DNA of 64,000 nt from Brassica napus (GCF_020379485.1 NC_063438.1:5104024-5168023), one strand, 5' to 3'. Shown: positions 44,864 to 57,453, counted from the stretch's first letter. Made by a program: numbers and translations. Notes: a model not told the origin generated them from the sequence alone.

Positions 44864-45121
44864 CTCCCTCTATTCCTAAATAATCTATGTTTTAGAATTT
44901 TCACACTTATTAAGAAAACACTTAAAATTTTGATAATAAATGTATGATTTTCTGTGTTTAGCTATTTCCTATGATTTTTAACCAATCAAAATTCAGTAAA
45001 CACAATTAATGTTTTTGAAATTTACAATTTGCCATTATTACATACATTGAAAATGTAAAATATAGATCTTTTAGAAACAAAATATTTTTCTAAAACATGG
45101 ATCATTTAGGAACGGAGGGAG
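44864..45121. mobile_element. Stowaway-type MITE
   Basis: The ends ctccctctattcctaaataatc and their complement (gatcatttaggaacggagggag) are flanked by TA (44862-44863 and 45122-45123). It is related internally to the MITE at 37334-37601. Confidence 0.87.
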
Positions 45122-45848
45122 TATTAATCAGTGCTATTAATGTGATTAGTGATTGTTTTTTATCAAAATTTTGCATTAATTAACAAAATACCTTCACAGC
45201 AATAGAATCCAATAGTAAAGGTTATAAATCTCAAACTGCATTTAACAGAGGGATTGAAAAAAAAAATCACACTCCTTCCGTTTTTTTATATACACCCGAA
45301 ACCTAACGCACACCACGAAAAAGGCACGACACAAACTACCACAAATCCTTTGAACGTAGACGTCAACAAACCAAGACAAACTGATTGTATCAAGATTCAA
45401 GATAGCTAATCTCAAAACCAGAGCAAATACAATCGAGATCACCCAAGCCAACAACCGTAGAGTCTAGGAGCAAAATAAAACAAGCCACAAAATGTCAAAG
45501 CGTTTCCTTAAATTTATTGACACTAGAAACTGAATCGGAGGTATTAAGATAAACAAGGTATGTATTTTGGGCATGCTAGATGTGATATCTGCGAGCGATT
45601 CTAATAATCTGATCATGCCATAACGAATTGTCAAATTTCTCTGAAGTGGTCTGTTATTGGATTAACTTAACTTGCATGCATGATTTCTTCAAAATAACAC
45701 CAAGCTTTCAAGCTTGCTTCGTTATATTTCGCATGCAACAAACTAATTGTTATGCGAAATTACAGAGAATACCACCTACTTATTATTTTAAACATTGATG
45801 TATATTAATTACCACCTACTTATTTTAGTTTGTGTTGTAATTAACAAA
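45122..45848. other. Intergenic region
   Basis: No gene is recognised. The minus-strand frame 45242-45454 is short and unsupported. Confidence 0.35.
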
Positions 45849-47182
45849 CTAGATTTTGACCCGTGCAACCGCACGGGTGTTTGTTTTCACTTTTCTATAC
45901 ATAAATTATTGTTTTAGAACATAAGTGGTATATATTTTTAATGTTAATCATATACTTAAATATTTATATAACTATTTCAAATACAATAATTTTATAATTT
46001 ACATGTTATAATTAATTAGTTGTTTAAACCTTATGTATTTGCCACTTCTTATTATATATTTATCTTATTGTATTTGCATTTAGTTATTAAGCAAATTAAT
46101 ATATTCATGAGAAAATATATTTAAAAAATATTTTGTATTTAATTTATGCTAAATTCTGACCCGTATTTCAAAACTGGATTTCTTTTTACCAATATTTTTA
46201 TGCTTATTCATTTTAGATAATTTATTATTATATATATAAAAGTGTAAGATATGTTAATTTTTAGACATGTATTATATAGTTTGTTAATTTTAAGTCGTTC
46301 TATCATCATATTATATTTTATATAAATATTTTATATTTATGAAAATAAAATTTACAAATTTATCAATTGAATATAATTTTATCATACTTATTTTAGTATA
46401 ATAATTATATTTTAACATGATCATGACTATAAAAATAGACAAAATAGGTTATAATTTATTTATTTTCATTTCTAAACGATAACTTAAAATACATTAAGTT
46501 ATTGTTTAAATATTACACAGATTTATTAGAATTTTTAAAATATAATATATAAATATATATTATATTTAAAATGAAAATATATTATGATTAAAGTAGTTAC
46601 AAAGATTTTATATTATTAACTTTAAAGAAATACATGTTAATTTTTATACATGTATTATATAGTTTGATAATGTTAACCCATCTTACCAACATATTAGATT
46701 TTATTTTTGAACATAATATTTTATAATTACAAAAATAAAATATATAAATATATAAATTTAATACAATTTTATTATATTTAGCTCAATATAATAATTTTAA
46801 TTTAATATGATTGATTATGATTATATAATAACTAAAATATTATAGATTTTTTATTTTTCATTTTATATAACTGAATATATTAATGTATAATAATATTTTA
46901 AACTAATTTTGAAATTAGTGAAAATATTTAAATATAATTTCGAAAATGAAGATCTTTTAAAAATCTTTTTAAACAGATTTGTTAGAATTTTAAATTAAAT
47001 ATATTTATATTTAAAATGAAAAGATATCAAAAGATACTATGATCAAAATATTTTAAAAATTATATTTATTATTAGTCTGAATTAAAATATAGTATGAATT
47101 TCTATGAATATGTCCATTAGGTCCATTTTTTTAAAAAATCACACATGAATTAAGGTTGTGACTTCTGTTTTAATATATAAGA
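45849..47182 (-). mobile_element. Non-autonomous Helitron
   Basis: On the minus strand it begins TCTTATATATTAAAACAGAAG (ending at 47182). It finishes with the hairpin CCCGTGC-ggtt-GCACGGG (45860-45877) and CTAG (45849-45852), inserted between A and T. The 1.3 kb interior is almost pure A+T with no coding content. Confidence 0.85.
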
Positions 47183-47344
47183 TTTCAAGAAAACAAAAAA
47201 ATGTAGCATAAAACCGTTTTATGTTAATTTTGTCGTGAGATCAATAGAAAAATGTCAAATAAATATAGGAATAATGAATTTTTTGTTTTGTTGTATTTGC
47301 GTATTATTAAATTAAATGACAAAGCTTAGGATTCTAAGTCCACA

Positions 47345-49986
47345 TCTTATACAATAAAGTTGGCTTGTCTCTCTCCTTAAAGAGCCACGTCACCATGTAG
47401 AAGGGGGCTTTTTGCGACACGTGGCGGCACCTGGATCGTTCTGTTTTTCTTTCTTTCTGGTTTTGTTTCTTGCCGGACGACTGAGCTGGGCTTAAATTGG
47501 TTGAGATACTGGCCCAAATATTTAAGGATGTTTATTATAAATACGGTTTCGGTTTATATATATGTTCTCTTTTTCGGTGGATCATATTATTGAGAAACAT
47601 AATATATAGTGGATTAAGGGGGTTATCCATAACACTCGACCCAACAACAAATTATATTGGAAAACATATTTATGCAGAAGATGACAAAATTAAAAATCGT
47701 CTCTTACTTTTCTTTATTCTAAGTCACAGAAACTACAGAATCTTCCCACTCAATGAAAGCATACCAACAAATAATTAAAAAAAGACTTTAAAGAAAAACA
47801 ATAAAATAAGATGAAATATAAGAGTTGATCGTTTTTTTCTTTTTCATACAACATAATAAAAATTGATGGACTATAAAAACGTTATACAAACTTTCATTTC
47901 TCTTAATGAGAAGTCAATATATTCTCTGCTTAGCCATTTCCTTTATAATTCAAGCAGCCTTCAATATGCAATTTTTTTTTTAAACACGATATAACATTTA
48001 GTTTACGGTGAAAAACTATATCTCATGTAGACTTATAAATTGTTAATTACATTAATTAAGTACTCAAACTGGCTTGGAATATACTTTAAAAAAAAACTAA
48101 GCTCATAAACTAGAGTTAGGAGTGTTCACAGAATTGGAAAAATAGCCTGTTGTAATCAGCCCCTTCAGATTACATAAAACGTTCACACAAAAGCTTTACC
48201 AATCAACATAATAGACATTAATGTCGAATAATTACAGCAACATGCGTTACCTTCCACTAACACAGTAAAAACTAAACAGTCACCGCTGCTCTTAGTTCCT
48301 TCATAAATAGACGTGTGAACCAAGCACCTTACCGAAACATCTTCCCATACAAACACAACTCACAAATCTCACACCAGTCCCATGGATCAGAAAAGAGCAA
48401 AGAAGCAGACTCTTGACACCATGCCAGAAGACCTGCGCATGGTCATTGTTTCTAAGGTGGGGGCTAGCTCTGCATTGGACTACTTCAATGCGATCGTCGC
48501 GTCCAAAAGCCTCTACTTTCGTTTTGACAATCGCTTTATTGCTAAGGTTCTCAACCTCTCGCCATTGGTCAAGAAACCAGCCCTAGCAAAGAGATACAGA
48601 TCGTTGATGGACAGCTGCTTCAGCGCCAATAACGTTGATGCTAACTTTGTGACATGTATGCTTCAGGTTGACTACTTTGTTTTGTTATCATGTGTGGCAT
48701 TTAATGTACCTTCCTTACATGTGTGCTCCAGTACTTCTGACTCTCGAAATCAATTCTTGGGTATGCATCACCTCCGCATAGCATCAAAGGCTGGTCACCT
48801 CCAAGGAAGGTACGTTTATGGAGTTCTCCTCATGGCCATCGGCCAAACTGAGAAAGGAGTAAGAATCATCAACAAATTGACCGATGAGAAGGGTATTAAA
48901 GCAGTGGAAAACTGCATCAAAGAATTCCCGCTCTCTCTGGACCGCCTGGACCGCAACGTGAAGGATATCTACGTAACATCCTTTACCAAGATGAAGCCAG
49001 ATCATCAGTGCCATCCTCCAGAGATCAACACAGCATGCTCAGAATGTTACCACTTCTTTTTGATGACCGAGTTCTTTGAGATGATGATAGGTCTCAACTC
49101 TCCAGATCTCCGTCATTCTTCATCTCAACAAGGTTCTAAGGACGTTTCCATTACTTTGGAATCCGAGCCGGAGATCAAACAAAGCGACGATACATCAGAT
49201 GGAGACAGTTCGGACGCAGAACCTGCATCCTATTTCTGCAACCTAAGCCTAAAGTATTTTGCATCTGAACCACTCCGGATGGTGGAACAACACACGTACT
49301 TAATGAGGTCGTGCTTAGAACACAACAATCCGGAGGCACACTATATTGAGGGGATCAATCAGTTTTTCTTCCGTAAACGGCGAGTCAAAGGCCTCAGACA
49401 CCTATGCCGCTCGGCCAAAGGAAAATATGACAAAGGCACGTACCTTTGTGCTATATTGATGTTGTGCACAGGGAAAATCAAAGAGGGGAAAAGGGTGCTT
49501 GATACATTTGACTGGGAACACACACTTTCGACTTCTGAACGTAGCTGGAGAAAAATAAAAATAAACGCTTAGTGTTTATCGTATTGATCCAGAGGACACG
49601 TACCTACACAATATGGCCAGACTCAAACCCCCTAGAAGCTCTGACCTTCAAAACAATAATCATCAATACAAGGATTGCTACTACTTTTTAAGAGTGGAGA
49701 AATTTGTACAATACGTACATCATAGATAAATTGTTTTGTTGTTCATTTTTCTTTCAGTTTGGTTTCTTCAAACTTTATTTAGGCAAAAATGGCTTTTAAA
49801 AAATAAATACACTCTATTGTATTCATCCCTACATTAAAGTTTATTATAAACCAAAAACAAATAAAATGGGACAGCAACTTCACTATTAAGCATACAACCA
49901 TATCATCATTTGTGGCACACAACATATCCAACACTTTCACACATCAAGATATACGAACCCGGCGCGCAGCGCCGGAAGGCCTCTAA
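47345..49986 (+). mobile_element. Helitron carrying an F-box gene
   Basis: The 5' end TCTTATACAATAAAG follows A47344. The 3' end has the hairpin CCGGCGC-gca-GCGCCGG (49959-49975), then 11 nt finishing CTAA before T49987. The same 5' and 3' end types occur at 24855 and 34736. At 2642 bp it lacks Rep/helicase but encloses a full-length F-box gene on the same strand (48382-49572) with about 1 kb upstream of it. Confidence 0.82.
48382..49572 (+). CDS. F-box protein of the At2g35280-like family, inside a Helitron
   Basis: An intact single-exon frame of 396 aa. The F-box begins TLDTMPEDLRMVIVSKVGASSALDYFN (residues 9-36), which would bind SKP1 in an SCF ubiquitin ligase. A module at about 72-168 (LMDSC..NN...GMHHLRIASKAG...GRYVYGVLLMAIGQTEKG) is followed by a Cys/His cluster (about 210-224: CHPP...CSECYHFF). 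An acidic linker (260-281) leads to a second, diverged copy of the module at about 304-376 (LMRSC..NN...GLRHLCRSAKG...GTYLCAILMLCTGKIKEG). Family members I recall have one module, so the second half looks like an internal duplication. Residues 95-117 form an insert coinciding with a GT...AG stretch (48667-48731, 65 nt). Removing it would bring a stop into frame, so the unspliced frame is preferred. Expression and function are unknown. Confidence 0.75.
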   Translation: MDQKRAKKQTLDTMPEDLRMVIVSKVGASSALDYFNAIVASKSLYFRFDNRFIAKVLNLSPLVKKPALAKRYRSLMDSCFSANNVDANFVTCMLQVDYFVLLSCVAFNVPSLHVCSSTSDSRNQFLGMHHLRIASKAGHLQGRYVYGVLLMAIGQTEKGVRIINKLTDEKGIKAVENCIKEFPLSLDRLDRNVKDIYVTSFTKMKPDHQCHPPEINTACSECYHFFLMTEFFEMMIGLNSPDLRHSSSQQGSKDVSITLESEPEIKQSDDTSDGDSSDAEPASYFCNLSLKYFASEPLRMVEQHTYLMRSCLEHNNPEAHYIEGINQFFFRKRRVKGLRHLCRSAKGKYDKGTYLCAILMLCTGKIKEGKRVLDTFDWEHTLSTSERSWRKIKINA

Positions 49987-50982
49987 TACCAAGATATAAC
50001 GCTATCATCGATGACAAAAGAAGAATAGTTTTTCCTAATCAAATGACATAGTCACCGATGACAAAACCAGAATAATTTAACTTTATCAAATTCCATTTTA
50101 TACTTATTAGTGAAAACAACAATGAAGGATTCTTTGAAATTTAGCCAAGAATAGTGAAACCTGTGAAATACAGCTCCATTCAGTTAAACTTGTACTTTGA
50201 TATGGATCGGTCTTAATTTATGGGAAAGCTGTTAAAATAACACATTTTTATTATTTGCAAACGTAGTTATTATTAGTAGGGCCTAAATATTAGCAGCATG
50301 TAGTGTATGTTTAAAACGTGAAAACGAGATGTATAATGATTTACCATTTAATGATATACAATATATTTAGAGAAGTGATATTAATATTAATTTTGAAAAT
50401 GTGTAAAATAACTATATATTTTTTCAAACAATAGTTTTTAGTAGAAAACAGATGTCAGTAGCTCTAGAGTATAACTATTATCTCACAGAAATCAAACTGA
50501 CACTGACTTTAACTGTCACTTAACCCACTTATACTGCATTTGTAACGGTTAAGTTCGTGTTGTTTATTTGTTGATTCTAATTGCAACACTAGTCACATAA
50601 TTTTCCAACGTATGGTAATTTGGTAACGGACGCAATACTGAATTGTGTCTGACAATTGACACAAAAAGCAAATATACTCATATGCGTTACTTATTGAGAA
50701 AGTAGTAAATGGCAAAAAAAATTGGCTGAACTGGTAAGATGTTAGTTGAATTGTTTAAGTTTTTCTTAGAAGACAGAATTTGTGTGAACAGTTTGAATCC
50801 AACGAACTGAATGTGAAAGAAAAAGTATGAAAAATGTGAAAATAAGCACGAAAAGTATGAAAAATGAAAGGAATATATCGAATAAAAAAGTTTGAATGGA
50901 AGGGAATATATTGTTGTAATGTGAATGAATAGTAAAGTTCTCATGAACAGATAAATATATGGTTGAAACAAGCGCTTTGTTT

Positions 50983-51032
50983 ATGTACTAAAGAATGTTA
51001 TTTTTTTGTCAACATGTACTAAAGAATGTTAT
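50983..51032 (-). repeat. Micro-insertion with oligo(A) and 19-bp flanking repeats
   Basis: The perfect direct repeats atgtactaaagaatgttat (50983-51001 and 51014-51032) flank a 12-nt insert that reads gttgac plus A6 on the minus strand. Confidence 0.7.
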
Positions 51033-51288
51033 ACTTTAAACTTTGTAATTTTCAACGATGTTATATTTTCATGTTGCTTATATGATGATTAAGTTGATTA
51101 ATTATTCTTAATTTCTCTGAAGTTGGGTAATTAAGTATCTAAAGAGGCAATGTTTTCTTCTTTAGTTATAATCCCAAATTATTTATCAGATTTCTACTTG
51201 AAATATTTTCAGTCCATTGTATCAATTTGTGTATATTTTAGTAAAACCCCACACCAGTATTAATTTGGCCAATTATATTTTAACTGGT

Positions 51289-51336
51289 AACTTATCTTAT
51301 AATTTTTCTTTTTCTGTTAAAAACTTATCTTATAAT
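51289..51336 (-). repeat. Micro-insertion with 15-bp flanking repeats
   Basis: The direct repeats aacttatcttataat (51289-51303 and 51322-51336) flank an 18-nt T-rich insert. Confidence 0.6.
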
Positions 51337-52195
51337 CTATTTTGTGGACTTAAAAGAGAAAACCAAAGGGTATAAATGCGAATTCTCATTGTCCCGGAGA
51401 CCGATGAGCGCGAACAAAGCAAATGACAAAAGGCTTTCCTAATATAAGAATCCTTTAAACCAGAGGTCCCGAGCCTAGGTTTACTATTTTGACCTTTTTC
51501 CTTTTTCTTTTATTTTTCCAGAGGAAGTTAATACTTTCCTCAGATTATGTTTAGTTCAAAACTGTTTGCTACACATATATGTAGCTCCAAGTAATAATTC
51601 CAAGTTTAGAACTTCATTAACGCGACGTCTGGTGAGCTAAAAAAATCTTACTATCGTGACCACATCGAGTTATCCTAACTATAGCAAGTTGATAAGTGAA
51701 AACAAAGTCAAAATAATTTCCACTCTGGAATTACCATTTATACTCCTGATAAAAGGAAGAAAGTCAACAACTAGTCAACTACAACTGCGCTAATGTTATT
51801 CCTTTTTGGTATTTCTCATGTCCGAATATCACTAATTTGCAATTATACATTCGAACAAACTGAATTTTTCTACTTTAAATTAATTATTCTGGTCAAAATC
51901 TTATAAAAGAGGGTTTTAGAACATTTCAAGGGTGAACTTGTAAATGAAAGAGAATGTTGATGGTACTTACGTAATCGAGCCAAGAAAAAGCGAAAAAAGA
52001 GTCAATGTTTCCCTTAATTCAAAACCACTAAAGACTTAAAAAGAAAACATATTTAAATCCCAAAGACCACGACAAAAGTCTCTCTCTCTCTCTCTCTCTG
52101 TCTATTTTTCTTCTCAGCTCACAATTTCAAAATCGCCGAGAAAATTATTAAATTTTTGCTATCGGAAAATCTTATTTTCTCGGCCATCAAATGTG

Positions 52196-54667
52196 ATGGG
52201 AGGTGGATTCTCCTCCGTCTTACCTTGCTTCAACCAAGGTCACCGCAGCCGCCGCCGCCGCCAACACTCCCCGCCATCAACTCAGAATCAAACTCATTCC
52301 GATCGACTCAACACTCTCTGTGAGCCGTTGGATGAGACTCTAGGCCACTCTTACTGCTACGTCCCTTCCTCTAACCGCTTCCTCTCTCCCTTCCCTTCGG
52401 ATCGGTTCACCTCTCCCACCGGTTCGTTCCGGTTATCTCCCGGTCGGATCCGAGGCTCCGCGTCATCAGACCAGCTCCACACCGGGTTCAGATCTATCTC
52501 CGGAGCCTCGGTTAGCGCCAACACGTCAAATTCCAAAACTGTCCTCCAGCTCGACGATATTTACGACGATGCCACTGTGAGCACTTTCGGCGGCAGCCTA
52601 AGGAGCTCTGTCGTGAACGCTAACGGCTTCGAAGGAACGTCGTCGTTTAGCGCTCTCCCGCTTCAGCCCGTGCCGTTGGGACCGGACCGCTCCGGTCCCG
52701 TCGAGCGTAACGGTTTGTTCATGTCCGGTCCGATCGAGAGAGGCGCGACTTCCGGACCGCTGGACCCCGCCGGAGAGATTTCGAGATCTAACTCCGCCGG
52801 CGTGCACTTCTCGGCGCCGCTCGGCGGCGTTTACTCGAAGAAGAGGCGGAAGAGGAGGAAGAAGAAGAGTCTCTCGTGGCATCCGATTTTCGGGGAGAGG
52901 AAGCAGCGGCCGTGGGTTCTCCCCGTGTCGAACTTCGTCGTCGGTGCTAAAAAGGAGAACACCGTGAGTCCCGACGGCGGCGAAGCGGCGGCGGAGGCAG
53001 CTTCCGCCGGTGAGAACGAGTTACAGTGGGCGCTGGGGAAGGCGGGAGAGGACAGAGTGCAGTTAGCTGTTTTTGAGAAGCAAGGGTGGCTCTTCGCCGG
53101 AATCTACGACGGGTTTAACGGCCCCGACGCGCCGGAGTTTCTCATGGCGAATCTTTACCGTGCGGTTCATAGTGAGTTACAAGGCTTGTTCTGGGAACTT
53201 GAGGAAGAAGAGGAAGGTGATAATAGGTTAGATAGTAGTACAACAGAGTTAGCAAGTTCGAGCAAGAGTCCATCAGAGGTGGTGGAAGTGAAGGAGAGGA
53301 AACGTTTATGGGAGCTTCTCGCGGAGGCACAAGCGGAAGACGGGTTGGATCTTTCAGGCTCCGATAGGTTTGCGTTCTCGGTTGACGATGTTATTACCGG
53401 AGGCAATGCTGTCTCTGTCGGAAGTAAGAGGTGGCTGTTCTTGTCGAAGTTGAAGCGTGGTTTGTCTAAACAAGGAGTTTCAAGCGAAGCTGAGGTGGTA
53501 GATAGCGTTAGAGTAGAGGAAACGGTTGAGAAGAGGAAGAAGAGACGTAAGGTCGGTACGGTTGATCACGAGTTGGTTCTTAAAGCGATGTCGAATGGTC
53601 TTGAAGCCACGGAGCAAGCGTTTTTAGAAATGACTGATAAGGTTCTTGACACGAATCCTGAGCTTGCGTTGATGGGTTCTTGCTTGCTGGTTGCGTTGAT
53701 GAGAGATGATGATGTGTATATAATGAACATAGGGGATAGTAGAGCTCTCGTTGCGCAGCATGAGGTTAAAGAAACGGGTGGGGGTGTGGAGACAGAAAGA
53801 TGTAGTGATTTGGACAGAGACAGTGACATCAAAGAGCCTTCGGTTGTGGATGACAACGAAACATATGCGCAGGACATGAAACTGGTGGCGTTGCAGCTGA
53901 CTACAGATCACAGCACGAGCATCGAAGATGTAATTCTGAAACCTTGTTAAGCTTTTGTTGTCTAGGATCATACACTTACAATATTCTTGTCACATCTCAG
54001 GAAGTAACGAGAATAAAAAACGAGCACCCTGATGACATGCATTGCATAGTAAACGACAGAGTTAAAGGACGGCTTAAGGTGACCAGAGCGTTTGGAGCAG
54101 GGTTCTTGAAGCAGGTTAGGCTAAATATCAACTCTTAAATCACAAAAAAAAAACTATTATCATTACCGTAATTCTCACAAAGGAAGTGTGGATTTTTTGT
54201 TGCAGCCTAAACTGAACGATGCGTTACTGGAAATGTTTAGAAATGAGTACATTGGGACGGATCCATACATATCATGCACACCGTCTCTACGTCATTACCG
54301 GCTAACAGAGAATGATCAGTTCATGGTTCTGTCGTCTGATGGGTTGTACCAATACCTGAGCAACGAGGAAGTTGTTTCTCTTGCCATGGAGAAGTTTCCA
54401 GATGGAGATCCTGCTCAACATGTTATACAGGAACTTCTAGTACGTGCAGCCAAGAAAGCTGGTAAAACAAAACATTTTGTACCTTTTATAGTAACTGGTT
54501 TGCGGAGTTTGGTGATTAATGTTTTGTTAAAAAAAACAGGAATGGGGTTTCATGAGCTATTGGATATTCCGCAAGGAGATCGAAGAAAGTATCATGATGA
54601 CTGCACTGTATTAGTGATAGCACTTGGAGGAAGTAGGATCTGGAAATCATCAGGAAAGTACCTATGA
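52196..54667 (+). CDS. PLL1: PP2C-type phosphatase POLTERGEIST-LIKE 1
   Basis: Four exons (52196-53929, 54001-54114, 54206-54461, 54540-54667) give 743 aa. The N-terminus [11 protein letters not shown] has Gly2 for myristoylation and Cys11 for palmitoylation, as needed for plasma-membrane targeting of POL/PLL1. A long Ser/Pro/Gly-rich region is followed by a basic [11 protein letters not shown] stretch, then the catalytic domain: [34 protein letters not shown] (first metal Asp), [25 protein letters not shown], and after the introns [16 protein letters not shown] and [15 protein letters not shown] (last metal Asp). A basic insert splits the domain, as in the family. PLL1 promotes stem-cell and embryo vascular fate downstream of CLV signalling. 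ATG 52196 is used; the codon before it is GTG. Collinear with At2g35350. Confidence 0.93.
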
Positions 54668-54983
54668 GAAACTCAAAATGCATCAAAAGGGTGGCAAAAA
54701 CTTACTATAGTTTTCGCCAAGTACTCTTTTCTTTTTGTTTCCTTCTTATGTTTATGTAGGAATGTTTTTTTGTATTAATATTATTGGTAAAGAATGATTG
54801 GTATCAGTACTATTTAATGGAATCAATGGGGTTTATAATGTTTTGTGCAAGTAGAAACCTCTATAAGAAAATGAAGACAGCGTAACTTTTGCATGCAAAT
54901 TTCAAACATTAACAATCCGTTGGCGAGTAGTATTTTGATAAAACTTTGATAGTTTCAGTTGTCTTCTACAAATAACACATATA

Positions 54984-56353
54984 CTAGGTAATAACCCGCG
55001 CCTTGCGCGGGATGTGATTATTAGTTTTGTTATTTTTAATAAAAACACATTAAATCTGTTTAATCTAGATATTGGTTCAGTTTTAAATTATTTTTTGGTT
55101 TATTCTGTTAGAATGTTTGATTTTTTAGTTTTTTCGGTAAAAACAAAAAAGTATTATTATTTGTTTATTTTTATGTTATAAATTTTAGATAATTGTCATG
55201 TCGAATCAATGGTTTCATATTATAGTTTGTAAACGGATAATAGTTCAAGAAAAAGAAAAAAAAATTATTAAGACTAATCATTTCACTACAATTTGGTCGG
55301 TAGTGAAAGAAGCATTAAGAAAAAAAATATTTCAAATTCTAAAAAAAAATAGATACTACAGTAGTGGTAAATACTTATAAAGTGCTCACATCAAGGTGCA
55401 CATATATGTGTATGTAAAAGTATATAAAAATAAATGACAAATATATAAAGATATTGTTAATTAATATTAATGATATTTTTGTTTTAAATAATACATAACA
55501 GATAAAATTAAAATTAATTAAAAATTAAAAAGGCCTTGACATTAGTGAATTTTTTTCATATAAAAAAATCAACTATATCCGTAAATAGAGGTGGGCACAG
55601 ATCGAATATCCGAGTATTTGGAGGCATTCATGTCGATTAAATCTTTAGCCACTTGGATAATCGGTGACTATGATATCCGAAATGATTTAGAATTTTAAAG
55701 AATATCCGATTTGATCCGTAAATAAAATTTAAAAAAAACTGAAAATTTAATAATAACGTTTATTACAAAAATAAAATATTATTTACTTTTAAAATTTTAA
55801 TACCTAATATAATAAATTTAATTCATAAAAATATTGTAAAACTTATATAAACTATAATATATATAACATATATATATAATTCTGTACATATATGTATATA
55901 TATTCATAGAATAGATCAAATTTGATAATTGCTCCTAAAAATATTGGTATTTGTGATTTGTTTTTTTAATTGTATTTTAGTAACTGATTTGTTTTGTAGA
56001 GTGTTACAGATATCCATATTTTTTGGTTCAATTCAAAACGGATAACGAATTGAATCAAAAATTATAAATATTTTGTCCAACTTTATGAGTAAACAATAAA
56101 AATAATATATATATATATAGTTTAGCTTTTGATTCGTTATTTGTTTTGATTCGAACCGAAAAAATCTAAAGTTTTATTGGAACCTTGCATATGAATTTTA
56201 TATTAAAAAATACAAAATATATAGTATGAACACATTTATGAATATAGTGTGAACGCGTTAGCATATTTATTATCAAATCATTATGAGGCTGCCACGTGTC
56301 TATTATAATGTGAATGCATTTATTATAATGCTTCTCCTTTAATATATAAGGGA
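54984..56353 (-). mobile_element. Non-autonomous Helitron, sibling of the chitinase-intron copy
   Basis: On the minus strand it starts TCCCTTATATATTAAAGG (56353) and ends with the hairpin CCGCGC-aag-GCGCGG and CTAG at 54984-54987, between A and T. It aligns along its length with 22721-24091 with scattered substitutions and small indels. It lies about 320 bp downstream of PLL1 and has no Rep/helicase. Confidence 0.87.
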
Positions 56354-56631
56354 TAATAACTTTTGAATGATTTTATTTCAAAGATTAGTGGATGAAAACA
56401 TATATAACCAAATCTTACTGTTGTAGCTCTATGCTTCCATCCCCGGGCCCAAATAACACATAATAATTAGAGGTGGTAAAATGACAACAATATATCAAAA
56501 ACTTTATTGTTCTCAAAGCCATCACAAATCAATAGTGTAGAGATTTTTCAACTCGAGTCCTAAGACAATCTAACTGAAACCTCCTCTCTTCTAGTGTCTG
56601 ACTCCAAAGCCGACAACCGCTAGAGTAGATC

Positions 56632-57453
56632 TCACCGCCGTAAAAAATCATCACTATCATCATCTTCTTCACCATCAAAATCCCTCTCATCTTCATCCGA
56701 CGAGAGCGGAATCAGCCAGCAAGTACCGTGCAAATGCCCGTTAACGCAAACGTAAAACTCTAACCCACCGTCCCGCGACCCCAACCGCCTCGCCGCGCTC
56801 TTAGGAACCAAACGCGCCGCCTTCATACTCCACACGCGCCCTCCGCAATACGGACACCTAACCTTCTCCTCCAACTCCGCCTGTCTCCTCACGAGACACT
56901 GCCTCGTCTTCGACCTCATAAATTCCCTAAATACCCCTCTGAAAACCCCTAAATGCTCGTCTCCGCCACCACCCACCGCCTCGTGCTCGCACGGATCGCT
57001 CACGTACAAGAGATCTCCCCGGCAATTCTTCGGCAGAAAAAACCTCCCGGAGGTCTTCGAGAATCTCGACTCGGACGCGAAGTGACCCGGCGACCGAGTC
57101 GACTCGCCGCCGCCGCAGAAGAACATGAGCTTCGCCAACGCCTGCCAACCGCCGTCGATTCTCCCGCTCGGATCTGATCCGGACAATGCCGCCGCCATCC
57201 CCGGCGCGCGGTGAACGCAGAGCGAACGCCACAGAACACGTCTCGCGATCGCGCAGAACCTACGGCTCACGGAGGCGACGGCGCATATCGTGTGGATGTC
57301 CCAGCTGATTGACTCGAAGACGAGAGTCAACACCTGCTCGTTCTCTATCCCCGTTTCACCGAAACTCGGTAACCGACTCGGTTGCTTGAATCGGAGCGGT
57401 CGAGACGAGTTCATTGGGACTGACGGAGAATCTACCCTTCTAGAAAAAATCAT
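56632..57453 (-). CDS. EID1-like F-box protein (EDL family)
   Basis: A single exon of 273 aa. The F-box-like segment is at about residues 36-80 (VLTLVFESISWDIHTICAVASVSRRFCAIARRVLWRSLCV), followed by the EDL blocks GGWQALAKLMFFCGG, GHFASESRFSKTSGRFFLP and LYVSDPCEH, the CPYCGGRVWSMKAARLVPKSAARRLGSRDGG block and GHLHGTCWLIPLSS. The tail is Asp/Glu-rich. EID1 and its relatives act in SCF complexes; EDL3 is tied to ABA responses and flowering, and this protein looks most like EDL3 as I recall it. A second in-frame ATG at 57414 (MNSSRPLRF) is an equally plausible start. An ACACGTGGC ABRE/G-box lies 90 bp upstream. The gene is not expected at this place from Arabidopsis gene order. Confidence 0.85.
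   Translation of the reverse strand: MIFSRRVDSPSVPMNSSRPLRFKQPSRLPSFGETGIENEQVLTLVFESISWDIHTICAVASVSRRFCAIARRVLWRSLCVHRAPGMAAALSGSDPSGRIDGGWQALAKLMFFCGGGESTRSPGHFASESRFSKTSGRFFLPKNCRGDLLYVSDPCEHEAVGGGGDEHLGVFRGVFREFMRSKTRQCLVRRQAELEEKVRCPYCGGRVWSMKAARLVPKSAARRLGSRDGGLEFYVCVNGHLHGTCWLIPLSSDEDERDFDGEEDDDSDDFLRR

Larger units (their letters stand above)
49987..52195. other. Intergenic region and PLL1 promoter
   Basis: No gene is seen in about 2.2 kb. Two micro-insertions are listed separately. A (TC)n run at 52079-52099 lies in the PLL1 leader. Confidence 0.4.

Noticed and set aside
47497..47778. 93-codon ORF upstream of the F-box gene
   Set aside because: It has no motif and lies in Helitron leader DNA; it is likely chance.
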